The notes beneath the pieces are model-generated. The model saw only the letters and a list, made by a program, of their open reading frames with translations. It was not told the DNA's origin and did no database searches. Of a DNA stretch of 64,000 nt, positions 1 to 11,500 are shown piece after piece (position 1 is the first letter of the stretch; each line of letters begins with the position of its first letter). Where the stretch lies: positions 152,457 through 216,456 of the forward strand of contig VSDK01021916.1 in the NCBI GenBank assembly GCA_009767595.1, read 5' to 3'. This stretch comes from Symbiodinium kawagutii (taxonomy: Eukaryota; Sar; Dinophyceae; Suessiales; Symbiodiniaceae). Position numbers and translations under genes: made by a program.

Positions 1-182
1 CAAGCTATGATGACTGAGCCACTGTGCATAGCCCACCGGTCTGTCTTTTGTGCGTGTACAGTGCTCGAATCATTTTCTTTTGACGCATCTTGGCTGTGCG
101 ACACAAGGCTCGTGATGAGTGTTCCACTTGTTCACCCCCTGTTTTCTTTCTAATGCCACTAATTAACCTAGCAGCTAGACTG

Positions 183-328
183 GAGGAGATGCCGGGTTGA
201 ATACAATCCCTGGCATAACATCCAATTTGTAAAGGGGTGGGTTGTCACCGATCCGGCGACAACCTGCGACAAAAGATGTCTAGTTTGCTGCTTGCATCGT
301 TCTGTTAGTCGCCTGTTTGTATGTTAAC
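183..328 (+). repeat. 146-bp direct repeat, copy 1
   Basis: This segment is identical to 442-587, offset by 259 bp. It contains an imperfect hairpin at 241-263 (GTTGTC arm, GACAAC arm, CCG/CGG inner pairs) and ends in GTTAAC. No ORF explains it. Confidence 0.95.
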
Positions 329-441
329 TTGGGAATTCGCTAGAATAGAAGGTTAACATGTTCACTGGTGCTTGGCTCAAGTTTTGTAGGCTAGCACCTT
401 GTATGCCTTCTAAGCCCTCCCTTGTTTACACGACCCACCCT

Positions 442-587
442 GAGGAGATGCCGGGTTGAATACAATCCCTGGCATAACATCCAATTTGTAAAGGGGTGGG
501 TTGTCACCGATCCGGCGACAACCTGCGACAAAAGATGTCTAGTTTGCTGCTTGCATCGTTCTGTTAGTCGCCTGTTTGTATGTTAAC
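442..587 (+). repeat. 146-bp direct repeat, copy 2
   Basis: This is the perfect second copy of 183-328, with the hairpin at 500-522. The 113-bp spacer between the copies is unrelated. Perfect identity suggests a recent duplication or gene-conversion event. Confidence 0.95.
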
Positions 588-1044
588 CAGTTGATAACGC
601 CAAAGATCTACCAATCTGCGCCAGGGAACCAATGATGTTCGGTGAGACAGTGATGCCATTCAAAAATGATATCTAACGTTTGTTAATGGTCATGGATGGC
701 TGTTTATTACTAACGTTACATGCCCGTGATAGTACAGTATGAACCAACATGGTACAATGATGACTTAGTACAGAAGGTGTGTATATATATATATATTTCA
801 AAATGTTGAAACAATATTGGTGCATGGTAATGTATACAGCAGATTGTATTCCCAATTCCCAATAAATATGCTACTTTACCATGTACTAAAATGCTTTGAT
901 TTATTGCTTGAGTTATTGAAGCTAAATCCATTTAATTATCCATAGTACTAAATCATGATACATAATTCCTAAATTGGTTTTAACCAATTTGTTGATTGTA
1001 TTGCCTCACGGTGAAATGATGCTTGTTTCATGGGAGTTCTGCAG
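588..1044. other. non-coding stretch
   Basis: AT-rich sequence with a short TA microsatellite near 781-796. I see no coding signal in it. Confidence 0.5.
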
Positions 1045-1109
1045 GTGCCATTCCAGTTGATTGCCGCGGTCTTGAAGTGGATCGATGGAGCTTTGGCAGA
1101 CGGGCCCGG
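1045..1109 (+). CDS. candidate internal exon, unknown protein
   Basis: A CTGCAG acceptor followed by G opens a frame that reads VPFQLIAAVLKWIDGALA, an amphipathic helix. It ends at a GT donor in CCCGG|GTGTTT in phase 2. The composition is protein-like and GC-richer than the flanks. The family is not recognised and the partner exons are uncertain. Confidence 0.35.
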
Positions 1110-1372
1110 GTGTTTCTTTCATGGAGGTTGTGGGTGACCGCCACCCAGGTGTACCCTCCAACAATCGGGGCTGATTAAGGGGTCAATAGCCACCATCAAC
1201 CATTATATAGCAGGGTTTATCAATCATCTAATTCTGGGGGGTTACCTTTTGGGGGGGTCACCAACCATCCCCGTGATTCTTGGTGCTGCGTGGCGGTCGA
1301 TTGTCATGGGTGTGGATTTTTTTGTGTTATTTGCTATTGGTGTGTTCCGTTTTCGTCTGTGCAATTTCATAC

Positions 1373-1660
1373 ATATATCATATATGTATATATGCGTATA
1401 AATACATTTATATAACATATAGACATGCACATACAAATATATATATATATATGTAGAGAGAGAGAGAAAGAGAGATACATACGTCCGCGCGTTTATATAT
1501 ATATATATATATTTATTTTAATATATTTATATTTATATATATATATATATCAATATTTATATATATATATATATATCAATATTTATATGTATATATACAT
1601 ATTTATATATAAATGTTTTTTTTATTTTTATTTATATATATATATATGTACACGCACAGT
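1373..1660. repeat. AT/GA microsatellite block
   Basis: Long (TA)n runs with an internal (GA)n tract near 1455-1475. Open reading frames across it are artefacts of the TAT/ATA repeats. Confidence 0.9.
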
Positions 1661-1702
1661 TGTATGCATCTGTGTTTTGCCTATGATATCCATGCGACCC
1701 AG

Positions 1703-1795
1703 CGACTGCTGCTCGAGGACGGGAGAAAGCTGGTGGAGTTGGGGCGCTCAGCTGCCGCTGGGTGGAGGGGGGTTCGGCTGTGCTACGGGGCAGCG
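1703..1795 (+). CDS. candidate exon, unknown protein
   Basis: This GC-rich island follows an ACCCAG acceptor. In phase 0 it reads [19 protein letters not shown] and onward, and it ends at a good GTGAGC donor. The sharp change from AT microsatellite to balanced coding composition supports a real exon. Function unknown. Confidence 0.4.
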
Positions 1796-1936
1796 GTGAG
1801 CGTGGGGTGCCCACGGTGGTGGCCTAAGCGGTAATAGATGTGTGATATGGTAGTTGGTTTCTCTGGCAAAGGTTTTCATGTGGTTGTTTTATTCGTCAAT
1901 AGGGGAGAATCGCCAACGACAATGGTCAAATAACTA

Positions 1937-2046
1937 CCATATAGTGGTTTCTCAACACGGGGGCACCCAAAAAATAGTTGGTTTATTGCGATAATATTGA
2001 TAAACCGGATGATTTTGGGTACCCCTATTTTGAGAAACACCCATAT
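1937..2046. mobile_element. MITE-like element, family A
   Basis: Terminal inverted repeats of the type GTGGTTTCTCAA and TTGAGAAACACCC enclose about 80 bp, with subterminal GGGGxACCC blocks. About ten relatives occur in the window. It has no coding capacity. Confidence 0.7.
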
Positions 2047-2465
2047 CAAAGTCCAGGAGTCTATGAAGAATGCTGATGACTCGGTTACAAGACATGATGA
2101 CATGAAGCTGAAATTCATGATACTGGATGCAGTGTGCATGTATATGTATATATATATATATATGTATATTCTACTTACGTTAGCATATAGTTGTAAACAA
2201 CATCCATTAATTATATTTGATGAATATATGTATATATATATATATTTATTTATTTATCTATTTAAATATTTAAATATATTGATTATTTGCAAGCATATAT
2301 TGAATTCTGTGATGCATGATAGCAACCGCCTGACGGTCCGTGCAGTCTCACCAACTAAGGCTTGAACATGGCATGTTGCACTGTTCCTACCTAGCCACAG
2401 TTGGATCATCAGTATAACCATCATTGTAAACAACAAAAACAACTCTTTGACAGATTCCACTACCT

Positions 2466-2572
2466 TTGTTTGGTTGGTGCTTCCAAGCATGTTTGATTTT
2501 CCCCTGTAATTGTTAACAAATGGTTGGTTGACAAGCACATTTTTCTTACGGGTGGTTCAACCACCAACCAGT
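2466..2572. mobile_element. MITE-like element, family C
   Basis: The left end GGTTGGTGCTTCC is an imperfect inverted repeat of the right end GGTTCAACCACCAACCAG. The interior shares TTTTCCCnnGTAATT and TGGTTGGTTGACAA with other family C copies. No clear target-site duplication is visible here. Confidence 0.55.
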
Positions 2573-3574
2573 TTAAGACAATCCATGACATGAATCCAGA
2601 ACACAGCAAGCACGAGTCTGTGGCAACAACTCAGCTCAACGAAACCCAAACCTGAATCCTTTGGCAGATTTTCCCTCTATAGCTTGCAAATATTGGATAG
2701 TTTGTGAGCCTCAAAAACCTTAGATGGTTCGTTCAAATCATTTCCTGTACAAACAGTCGTCTGAATTCATGATGTTGCACCCTTGTATCAGTTTGCGTGA
2801 GATTTGTTGTCATCAGGTCCCTTGTTTGGGCAGGTCACTAACGGGGGCGGCGAAGTACCACACTTTCTGCACGTGGCCAGGTCTTGATTTTCCTTCCTGG
2901 CTGGCACGAAATTGTCGCTGGGATGAAAGGTTCAGGTACCCAAGTGGGCTGTTCATCCATGAACTGTTGGATGAACATAGGAATAGAGCCAGCTACCAAC
3001 ACATGGAGATATAACTTATCAGATCATATGAAATCCATTGAAATCCTATGATCAGAAAGTCACGGGTGTAGAGCTGGGGACGGTGTTGAGCAGGAAAAAG
3101 ATAGCAAATTGCTTGTTGTAGGAGGTTGGAGAAACTTGCATGTGTACATACCTAGAGCCCAAAGGGCATGCAGAAGTAGGTCAGGCACGTCTTTTCGTAA
3201 AAGTACGGCCCTTTGTGAAAAGTACGGCCCTTTGTGAAAATCCAACTTTCCAACATATAGTAAACTGAAGATGTTTCATCTTGTCAGATGAACATAGGGT
3301 CATCACCCATGTTGATGTTGCACCAGTTCACCTAAAAACAAAAACAATAGACCATGTTGAGCCTTTTGAGGCAAACCATGGACTCCATTCCTCCCATCCT
3401 TCCACGTCCACATGCCGTTTTGGCCTGCACCATGCCTCTCTCATGTCGCACATCTTGGGAAGTCAGCAGCCATGAAGCCACCCCGAGCTTATCAACTTGT
3501 TTGGATCACAATATGTCATCCTAAGTGATTAAGATTTAAAGGAATAATCCTCGGTCCAAAGCATTCAGGGTTAC
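2573..3574. other. stretch without a supported gene
   Basis: Only short ORFs without family resemblance occur here. Near 3200-3240 a 19-bp unit containing TACGGCCCTTTGTGAAAA is tandemly duplicated. Confidence 0.4.
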
Positions 3575-4021
3575 TTAAGCTGGCTGGACACTAAACAAAC
3601 CTCTCACATCGCGATCAGCTTTCTTCAGAAAGTCCATTGCAGATATTAAAGTACGCTGGCAGACACGATAATGAACTTGTCGAGGTGATACTCTTCTCGA
3701 TAGTCTGGAAGGGCGACCTATCCAGTCTTCCTGAATCTGCACTGATTCCCCAAGAGGGTTGAGTGCCCAGGTTGTGTTGTCTTCTTCAGCCCTTTGCGCT
3801 TCTCTCAACAATCGCAGCGCTCCATGATGTAGCATGTGAATTTTGGGGATGATTGCATATCTGTTCAAACCACGATTGTAAACGATCCGCGACGCCAGTG
3901 TGTATTTCTGTAGAAATAGCAGCCACAGCTTAGCTACTTTCTTTGCCCGCGGCCAGCGGATGAAGAACCCCTCATGGTAGAGAGCTGAGATGGCAGTGTT
4001 CATCGATTTCGTTCCAATTAC
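3575..4021 (-). CDS. 3' exon of dinoflagellate multicopy protein (C-terminal module)
   Basis: This is the last exon of a minus-strand gene. It starts after a CAG|G acceptor at 4022 and ends at the stop at 3575-3577. It reads through SMNTAISALYHEGFF, then PKIHMLHH, then EDWIGRPSRLSRRVSPR. I recognise the last segment as the conserved C-terminus of a very large dinoflagellate-specific family of unknown function, with a histidine-rich segment in the middle. It joins in phase 0 to the exon ending at 4139 across a 117-bp GT-AG intron, giving AIVPGIGQ|VIGTKS at the junction. The family's copy number suggests descent from a mobile element, but that is inference. No catalytic activity can be assigned from sequence. 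Confidence 0.7.
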   Translation of the reverse strand, partial: VIGTKSMNTAISALYHEGFFIRWPRAKKVAKLWLLFLQKYTLASRIVYNRGLNRYAIIPKIHMLHHGALRLLREAQRAEEDNTTWALNPLGESVQIQEDWIGRPSRLSRRVSPRQVHYRVCQRTLISAMDFLKKADRDVRGLFSVQPA

Positions 4022-4138
4022 CTGAATGGGCCATGTTCAGAATACAACCCCATGACAGGTATAAACCCTAGCTCCAACAGCAAACAAGGTGGAACAAAAC
4101 ACCAAGGTTTCCCCCTAAAAGGAACACAGTAAAACAAC

Positions 4139-5596
4139 TTGTCCAATCCCAGGTACGATTGCTTCAAGCAAAGGTTCACCTTCAATCTGACTAGTGAACT
4201 CGGTCAACAGATCTTCAAGAAATAACATGTAGTGGGTGCTTGCACTCCCCTTATTCCAGGAACCCACCGGGCAGGTAGACGACTGGTACCAACCCAAGGT
4301 CTCCCGTCCAAATTCTTCATGATGAGGGCTGAGGCGTTTGCGTTTACAGAAACTCTTGTACTTCTGGTTGAACAAGTCGATTTTGTCGTCCATGTTGGAA
4401 AGTGGCAAGTCCAAGTTTTCCAGCAATGATACCATTGAGCTTGCTACCCAGTGTTTTGCAACCCCCATGTGGAAGTTATGCCACACATCGGTTTTGAAGA
4501 ATTCCCATTGGTGAACTGGTGCCATTGGAACACCTTCCAAAATTGAAGGCGTGTTCTGCCATGGATCTCGTTGTCCCAATGTCCCTTCCCACAAGGGTTT
4601 GCCAGCTGTATCTTCAAATGGTATAGCCCCCAAACCATTCGCTGGGTCAGACTCTTGACCAGCACAGCACATCCAGCAGATACCCTTACAGGGCTTGCGT
4701 GATCGCACAGCTTTCGGAACATTTCCAAAAGAATACAGCATGTTGCCCAAACGAGTCAAAGCAGGTAGATCTCCTTTGGTGCCTAAATGGCAACAACGTA
4801 TGCAATGCACCCCATCGGAACTCCATACCCCCTCAACAAGGAGGTGCTCCAGGTCCCTGGCATAGACACCAACTAGATCATCCAAAGCCTGAGGTACTTT
4901 TTTGTACAATTTCCGCTGCATGCCTGCAAACAAAAAATGTGTACCCATTGTGTGTCCAGTAAAGTTCATTCCAAAGCCACAACGTTTCAGCGGAAGTTTG
5001 TCCTTGTTCTTCTTGAGGTATGCCCGTGTCCCTCTCCCCAGGCAACCATGGCTGCTGAATAGCCAGAACGGCGTTTTCTTGTACCCCCGACCCTCATCGG
5101 AGTGAGAGTATATGGGCACAACTGTTCCCAAATCCAGACCTCCATCCCGCATAGCAAAGATCCCGTGGCCCGGAAATATATGTTCATAGCGGTTCCAAAA
5201 CTCGTTCAATTTCACTCGCATACTTTCAAGGTCAGCAGCAGCACACAATTGTTGTGGTAATCGCCCACTATCAAGCAAAAACTTCACCCAGGAAGAAAAC
5301 TTGATGTAAGGAAAATTGCGAAGGTGTTTTCCATCTGCAAGTTTGATACGATCGATTGGAACAGGGGCAGTGAGGCCGTACTTTTCAAAAACTTGGTTGC
5401 CCCTTTGCTCAGCATCCCGGACTCTGATAGAGCTAAATTCCCTCATAGCTTTGGTGGCTTCAGGGTTCTCTGCAACCTCATCCACCGCGAGCTCAACCAC
5501 ATGGCCCATAGGTTCCTCAGCGGACGGGGATGGTAACAGCCAAGAAGTCAGTGGGGTGATGGGCACCCCAGGGATTGTGACAGCAGGGTTGGCTCA
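4139..5596 (-). CDS. large exon of dinoflagellate multicopy protein
   Basis: About 480 codons stay open on the minus strand. The upstream limit is uncertain: the frame is open back to a stop near 5597, and GTG at 5566 is not a convincing start, so an acceptor is more likely. Landmarks in order are NFPYIKFSSWVKFLLDSG, FWNRYEHIFPGH, SDEGRGYKKTPFW, GFGMNFTGHTMGTHF, GTKGDLPALTRLG, CKGICWMCCAGQ (a possible metal-binding cysteine cluster) and DVWHNFHMGVAKHW. The set matches the dinoflagellate multicopy family named for the exon at 3575-4021. No frameshift or stop interrupts it, so the copy may be expressed. The donor at 4138 is GT. Its relation to the upstream GIY-YIG-like exon is unresolved; they could be one gene or two in tandem. 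Confidence 0.7.
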
Positions 5597-5709
5597 AAGA
5601 TGCTTCACAGCTTGACTGAGTTGTGAATGTCAATGCACGTGCATCGAAGTTGACGATTAATCTTTTTTTCACCATTTTGGCACCCCAAAGGTTTGCAAAC
5701 TGTCGGCAG

Positions 5710-6201
5710 CTAGCAAATGCTTTTAGCTTGATCTGCCCTAGCCCCTACCACATAAAGATAAAAAGGGGGTTCAGGATGAGAAACCCGGTTCAACGCTCCT
5801 TCACCCCCAGACTGTTGTGCATTCCTACATCCAACGTGTGGGCTGTAGTGATGAATGCAAGCAGCTTCTAACATGTGAATTAAATCAACGCTATGGGATG
5901 TTGTGATCACCCACATGGTATCATAGCCTAGGCCCAAATAGGACGTGAATCTTTGTGGTGGGTTTGATGTCACCCCAATCTTGAAAACACACAACCGGAT
6001 ACCTTTACTCTCTCGGAAAGAGGAAATTTGGGCCATGGCATGTGCTACAATTTTGCCACATGTGAAACTTTGCCGCCCTTTGGGAGGCTTCACACAATGG
6101 TTGAAAAGACCATAAGGACGCATCAAGTTCCACTCAAATCTCTCAGGGTCGAAATGCTGTCCCGCAATGGACATAGCAGCAACCACATCATGATGGTTTA
6201 C
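5710..6201 (-). CDS. GIY-YIG-like (T5orf172-type) domain exon
   Basis: After an AAG|G acceptor at 6202 the frame runs to a stop at 5710. The N-terminal half contains GQHFDPERFEWNLMRPYGLF. The C-terminal half has FKIGVTSNPPQRFTSYLGLG, then IHMLEAACIHHY, then GCRNAQQSGGEGALNR and the terminal GARADQAKSIC. KIGVT with the following Arg, and the later Glu in LEAA, match the layout of GIY-YIG nuclease-fold proteins of the T5orf172 type. The canonical GIY and YIG tripeptides are not present as such. The GGEGALNR and GARADQ tail is typical of a large dinoflagellate family. The stop directly after the tail suggests it ends a gene, but splicing on to 5596 through a GC donor in the tail cannot be excluded. 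Nuclease activity is not demonstrated. Confidence 0.6.
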   Translation of the reverse strand, partial: VNHHDVVAAMSIAGQHFDPERFEWNLMRPYGLFNHCVKPPKGRQSFTCGKIVAHAMAQISSFRESKGIRLCVFKIGVTSNPPQRFTSYLGLGYDTMWVITTSHSVDLIHMLEAACIHHYSPHVGCRNAQQSGGEGALNRVSHPEPPFYLYVVGARADQAKSIC

Positions 6202-6437
6202 CTTGGGGGAGGCATCAGGTGGTGAACTGTTGGGCCAAAGGAAAACGATAGCAATGTGTCATGCAGAGCAAACTCGAAAGTTAGAATAGGCCTCCAGTGT
6301 TTGACTGCATGCCATGGTGCTTTGTGGCCTTGGGATTCCGGTAGAGGACCATCCAGCTTTGCGTTCACCGTGGGGGGGCTGCTTCTAGTGAAGTACTCCA
6401 TGTAAGGCTCATGCTCTGGAAATGGTTCATCCACCAC
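6202..6437 (-). CDS. possible upstream exon of the GIY-YIG-like gene
   Basis: The minus strand is open through EPFPEHEPYMEYFTRS and PWHAVKHWRPILTFEFAL before the acceptor at 6202. Composition is protein-like. The frame differs from the downstream exon, so a small intron or different ends are needed. Confidence 0.3.
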
Positions 6438-6566
6438 AGCTTCCCCGCAATCAGGGGCATGCTGCCTAAGATAAACTCATCACTTTATGAAACATGTGCA
6501 GACCATCGAGCATGCAAGTATGTTCACAAGGTTGAAAACATGTGTTTCACCATGTCCAATGATGGG

Positions 6567-7230
6567 TCAACATTTGGTACATTCATCATTTAAGTTTTTG
6601 GTGGAGGGTTCATGTAACTTATATTCTTTCGGATATCGTTTGACTGTGTGGAACACCAAGACCCAACCAAGAAACTTCGCAGATTTTGGGCAAGATCCTT
6701 CCGTCTCACTGAGCGTTGCTGGCCGCTTTGCACCAGGAAGGTGAAGTAACTCTTCCAACCACTCATCCATGAACTTTCCGGATCAGTCAGGTGGATGTGC
6801 AAGTCATACATGCCACATGGTAGGATGGAATGTTTTAAACCATATGAAGCATATTTAACCTATAAAGCATTGATTATTAATCGATATGCCGTACAAATGC
6901 AATCCTATCACAATGTTTTTGCATGCATCTTCAACATCCTTGGTTCTATAGTCTATCTTTGTGGATGTTCACTTGATTTCTTTGATCCCATGGCTGAAGA
7001 CCCAGCGGGAGTTGGCGATAGTGACCCGTGCCAATCGAAAACTGCGCAGGAATCTGGGTGCCCGGTCGCCCCGAGCAGCAAAGTTGGCGAGCCGTTGAAG
7101 GACCCGGCCAGGGCCAGGGTCAGGCTCATCATGGCGGGCACCTGGCATCGGTGCAAGGGCTAGCAGGCTACCATGATATGGTGGGAACTGCTGAAGTTCT
7201 AGGTGAACACGCGCTGGAAACACGCGCTAC
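6567..7230 (-). CDS. possible exons of the same minus-strand unit
   Basis: Two GC-richer islands are open on the minus strand: about 6640-6811 (overlapping alternatives containing MDEWLEELLHLPGAKR or SSWMSGWKSYFTFL) and about 6985-7200 (alternatives containing QQFPPYHGSLLALAPM or MSLTLALAGSFNGSP). The frame cannot be chosen by eye. The intervening sequence is AT-rich. Confidence 0.25.
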
Positions 7231-7499
7231 ATTTTTCCGTCACATGTAGCTACCTCAATGGCATCAATCCTACCGCATCCTGGACCCATATTGGATCCGA
7301 GCAAAAGCATGTGCGAAGCACATGATCAACCCCCCAAGATACTTGTCTCAAAAGATCATCCTTTCAGAATTGAAAGGCACCCAAGATTTCATGGGTCAGC
7401 ACATCAACAGCCCTGGTGTTGAAAGGCTGCCCGACTCAAGCCCTTCCCATCATAGGATCAACCGGAGATCATTTTCAAGATATTCCTCGGCCAAGACCG

Positions 7500-8276
7500 C
7501 ATGACATTTGGAATGCTGGAGGGGTGATAGGAAGCATTAAGTTTTGCAAACAGTAGGTCAACACAGCCCGATGGAAATGTTGAATGCCAAAGCTCTTTGC
7601 AGTAGTTTCAGCAGTAGTAACCTTTGCACATGCCTTCTGGCACGATACCATTGTGTCCTCCGCTTTGGTAATCAACCTCAGGTGAAGAACGTGACGAGGC
7701 ATAACATATAATCCATACAAAGAAAATGTTGAGAAGTTTGGGGTTGATCTTCAAGTACTTGTGACAGAAATAAAAGGGTTGACTCAGCTTACTTTTCAGC
7801 CCATATGATTGCATGCTGGTGTCAACACCGATTATAACAATCGGCAGTCATCAATTGTGGTTGCACACCCCTGCAACCATGTTTGTTAGACAGGGAACGG
7901 CGCAGATGCTGCTTCAGAGAGCTTCCCCGACTTAAGCCCACTTACATCAGCCTTGCACTGTTCCACTACCTCGAACTGATCTTCCAGGATCTTGATCGCA
8001 GCTTCCAAGTTGGTCAGGCACCTCAGCGGGACAGCGCGATGGTTGAAGGATATGTTGTACCCGTTACAGTAAAAATTTAAGGTCCCTGTGGAACTTAAGG
8101 ATACTGCAGGCCCATGCAGGCCAAACAAATTCAAAGCCAGAACACTTGGTTGCACGGGTTTTATGTGCACTGTTTGCATCATCAGTCATGGCTTCGTCGA
8201 TCTGGCCAGACAATTCCATCAGCTTGTTGGACTTGTTCAGCAGTGAGTCCCCGAACTTTTTCAAAGTATTGAACTC
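7500..8276 (-). CDS. coiled-coil exons following the GWDK-domain exons
   Basis: Three minus-strand islands appear to continue the gene that starts at 12137. At 8276, after CAG|G, the frame reads EFNTLKKFGDSLLNKSNKL and QIDEAMTDDANSA. About 8020-7900 reads CLTNLEAAIKILEDQFEVVE. About 7690-7520 reads LITKAEDTMVSCQKACAKV. All three are strongly helical and probably coiled coil. Exact ends are not fixed, and a GTAAGT follows QCKAD in the middle island. Function unknown. Confidence 0.45.
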
Positions 8277-8539
8277 CTGGTGTGACTGTGAAGCAAAAAA
8301 CATCCAACATAACACCATCCGTTATTGCAAGTCTATGTTCTCTTGGTCTTTACAAAATGTTTCCTTCAATTGATCTCTATTGATGGACGTATCTTAGACA
8401 CATGTGTGCATATAAGACTGTAAGCCTTGAGGTGCCTGACCTGAAATCAAATACCATCTTAATTATGATTGTTGAAAAGAATGCTCAAGACTATGCTGCT
8501 TATGTTTATAGGTTCCAGTCTTTGAAAACAAACAAACTC

Positions 8540-11500
8540 TTGCTGACTTAAAAGGTTCTCCTGAACACCCTGCAGTGGCTCAGCATTGTTTGGCGACCCT
8601 TCTTCATCTTCTGGGTCAGACTCCGCCGTACCTTTGGGCACTATGTCTTCCGCTTTCCTCTTCGGATCGAGCTTTTCAAACTTGGCTTTCTTGCTGGTTG
8701 CCTCTCAGAGAAGTTGAACCATCGAGAAAGAATTAAGAAAGAAAGGAAGAGACAGAGACGATCAAAATTCATTATTATATACGGACATGTTAACTTCTGA
8801 CTTCTAGACAAGGAAAATCAAAGCAGAGAGATGCCACAAAGATTATTGGCAAGACACTGGTTGTGTACACTGTGCATGTATGCATGCATAAAAATCCATT
8901 TTTCCGATCATGGTTCCAATTTACCTGTGACTTTTGGAAACAGTGGGCACAGCGAGAATTCCACTGGATAGTTTGGCAATATGGTTTCCATCATCATAAG
9001 CTATAATGCATTTCCCAGGGTTAGGCCTTAGAGCTTGAGTGGATCTCTCGCTCAAGATCTTCATCCACATCTTCATCGTCCTCATCCACCTCCACGTGGT
9101 ATTTGTAGATGTTCTTGTTGTATTTGTCCCGCCTGGGCCAACCGAAGCTGAAGTGCCATGCCTGCTTACAGCTGCCTATATATGTACCATTACCATTTGG
9201 GACAATCCAGCCGAGACAAGAAAGTACATTTTTGTTTGATCCCATGAGGATTAAAACGAGCCAGTTGCTTTTTGACCCCTTCTGCTAATGCCAAGTTGCT
9301 TCATCAGACTCTCATTGCCCTTCCTCTCACAGTAGCGGATGACGTCAGCGATGTATGACCTTTGCATGAGAAGGATGGACAGGATGCAATAGAGGTCATC
9401 ATGCTTACAGCCTCTACTTGAATTGGTTGCGGGAATTGAGTCAATATGTTGAGCTGTAGGTTTCCCGTCAAAACAAGAATTGGCTGGCTTGGGGGTATGC
9501 CATGTATGGCATTTCAATCCGAAGTCGGAATATAAACCTAGCTGCTTGCTCCAGCCCAACTTTGTCTTCATCTTCTCTTTAGTGTACCATCCGCGCTTCT
9601 TCACACGAGTGGTCTTGCTCATCTTCTCCTTTTGCCTTTGAATAGAGCTCACGAACTTGTCCTCTCGCACAGGTTAAGGCCAGATATCATAGGTTCAATG
9701 GCTTTCAGAGTGGTTAGGGTTTTTTTAATTGTGGGCACACTTATATAAATAAATGGAAGGGGTGACCAGGAAAGTTTGTTTCACACAGGAAATTCAGCAA
9801 TGAGGCTCATATGCCACAGCCTACCACCTGCCCTAGATGTTTGTCATTTGCAATGTTTGGAATATGTGCAATGACATGGCCACATGCTGAGCATGCATGT
9901 ATATGCATGTGATAATGTGATAGTCGATGTATATATCGATCGATGCATACGTATGCCCTTCAAGTAGTCCTTGTCCCATCCACATTGCTCCAACTCGTCT
10001 CGTAGGGCTAGGCGCTCACTTCCTCCTTTCAACCATCTCTCCTGAATGTCTGCTGGCACGTGGTTGCGGCCACTCGGTTTCTGTTCACAGAGACGTCGCA
10101 GCCGGTTGTTCTTGGCTGCCTCTGTTAGCGCTGGTGGCTTCTCAGGTCTTGACTCTTCTTCAGACTCTTCATCGGCCGCATCCTCAGACTCCGGCTCAGG
10201 CTTTCTTTTCTTCTCAGAACGTCTAGTCCCATCTGGATCCCTGTGGAACTGTGAGCCTTTCCAAACTGCACGTAGTTTTTCCAGCTCTCTTGCCATCCAA
10301 GCATCTTCCTGCAAGTGGTTCACACATGGAAAATGTTTTGGGTACAGAATCGATTCTTATGTTGCTTGGAAATGCACCCATGTACAGGTCCACTTGTGTT
10401 CAAGGTAGGTGGCATTGATTATTTCTTTGAGTGCGCATATGCTATCCACACAATCGAAGTGAATCATTGTAGCACTTTTCCAGGCTTTACATGGGCTAGA
10501 CAAAGCTGGATTGCTGTACAAATAGCTTTCAAAAGGGAGATCTCAAAAGCCCAAACATAAAATCAGACGAACATGACTCAATCGATCCGCAGCCCTTCAA
10601 CTTAGACACATTGTTGCTTTCCACTACGTCCATTATAATATCACCATATCATTGCCATTGCAGATTAATTTTGAATCAGTGGTTTTCAACGCTCAATGGG
10701 AAGGCAAGAAGATTAAGGGTTCAGAAAAGAATCGACCATGTTTGGAAAAATGTCAGCATGATGCCTGACATGGTCATTTCTAGGTGGTCATCAACTCATC
10801 AATACCGAACAAAGATTGTTGCTTGTTGCACCCATGATGGGGATGATGTTGATACAATTGGTAGCAAACACTATGGCAATAAGTTTGGTGAACCAATATC
10901 ATTGTCCTTAATCCAAGAAAACGAGACCGCATTGTAACAATGAAGATTAAGAACAACCTGCTTCAGATCTGCCGAATATATGTATACAACAGACCCCCAA
11001 CCCACAGAGAAGGTTCCTCCTCTTCTTCAGCACTTTTGCTACTTTTGTTTCGACGGTCACTTGGTGGCGTTTCCTGTGGAGACTTCTGCCGGTAGCGCTT
11101 CGTTGGATGGGAAACACTGGGTGAGCTGGATGGGGTAGAGGTGTCCGTGCCCCTTGGAGAACTATCAGGGACCGGCTGGGTCCGCTTTGGTTCCTTCTTC
11201 GGCTCGGCGCTCTTCTTGGGCTTGGGATCCTGGTTTGTCTCTGAACCCTTCGGCGTGGAATGCTTTGGCGCGGCACCCTTCTTGGGTTTGGCATCGGGCG
11301 ATGGCTCGGGATTCTTCTTGGGAATCGCAAGCGCTAGTGCTGATGCATCAGGCTTGGTAGCTTTGGACTTGGCATTGGCAGTTGGTCGTGCACCGGAGGG
11401 TCTCCCACGTTTGGCAGCCTCGAGCTCTTCTTCCGTTGCCTTACCAAGACAAACGAACCAATGAACATTGCAACAAGGATAATTAGGTAAGTTCAAATTC

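Noticed and set aside
1425..1799. 124-codon Tyr/Ile-rich ORF
   Set aside because: Its first two thirds are (TA)n; only the GC-rich tail near 1703-1795 is kept, in another frame.
4232..5615. Plus-strand ORFs over the 4139-5596 exon
   Set aside because: Shadows of the minus-strand exon, which has the family motifs.
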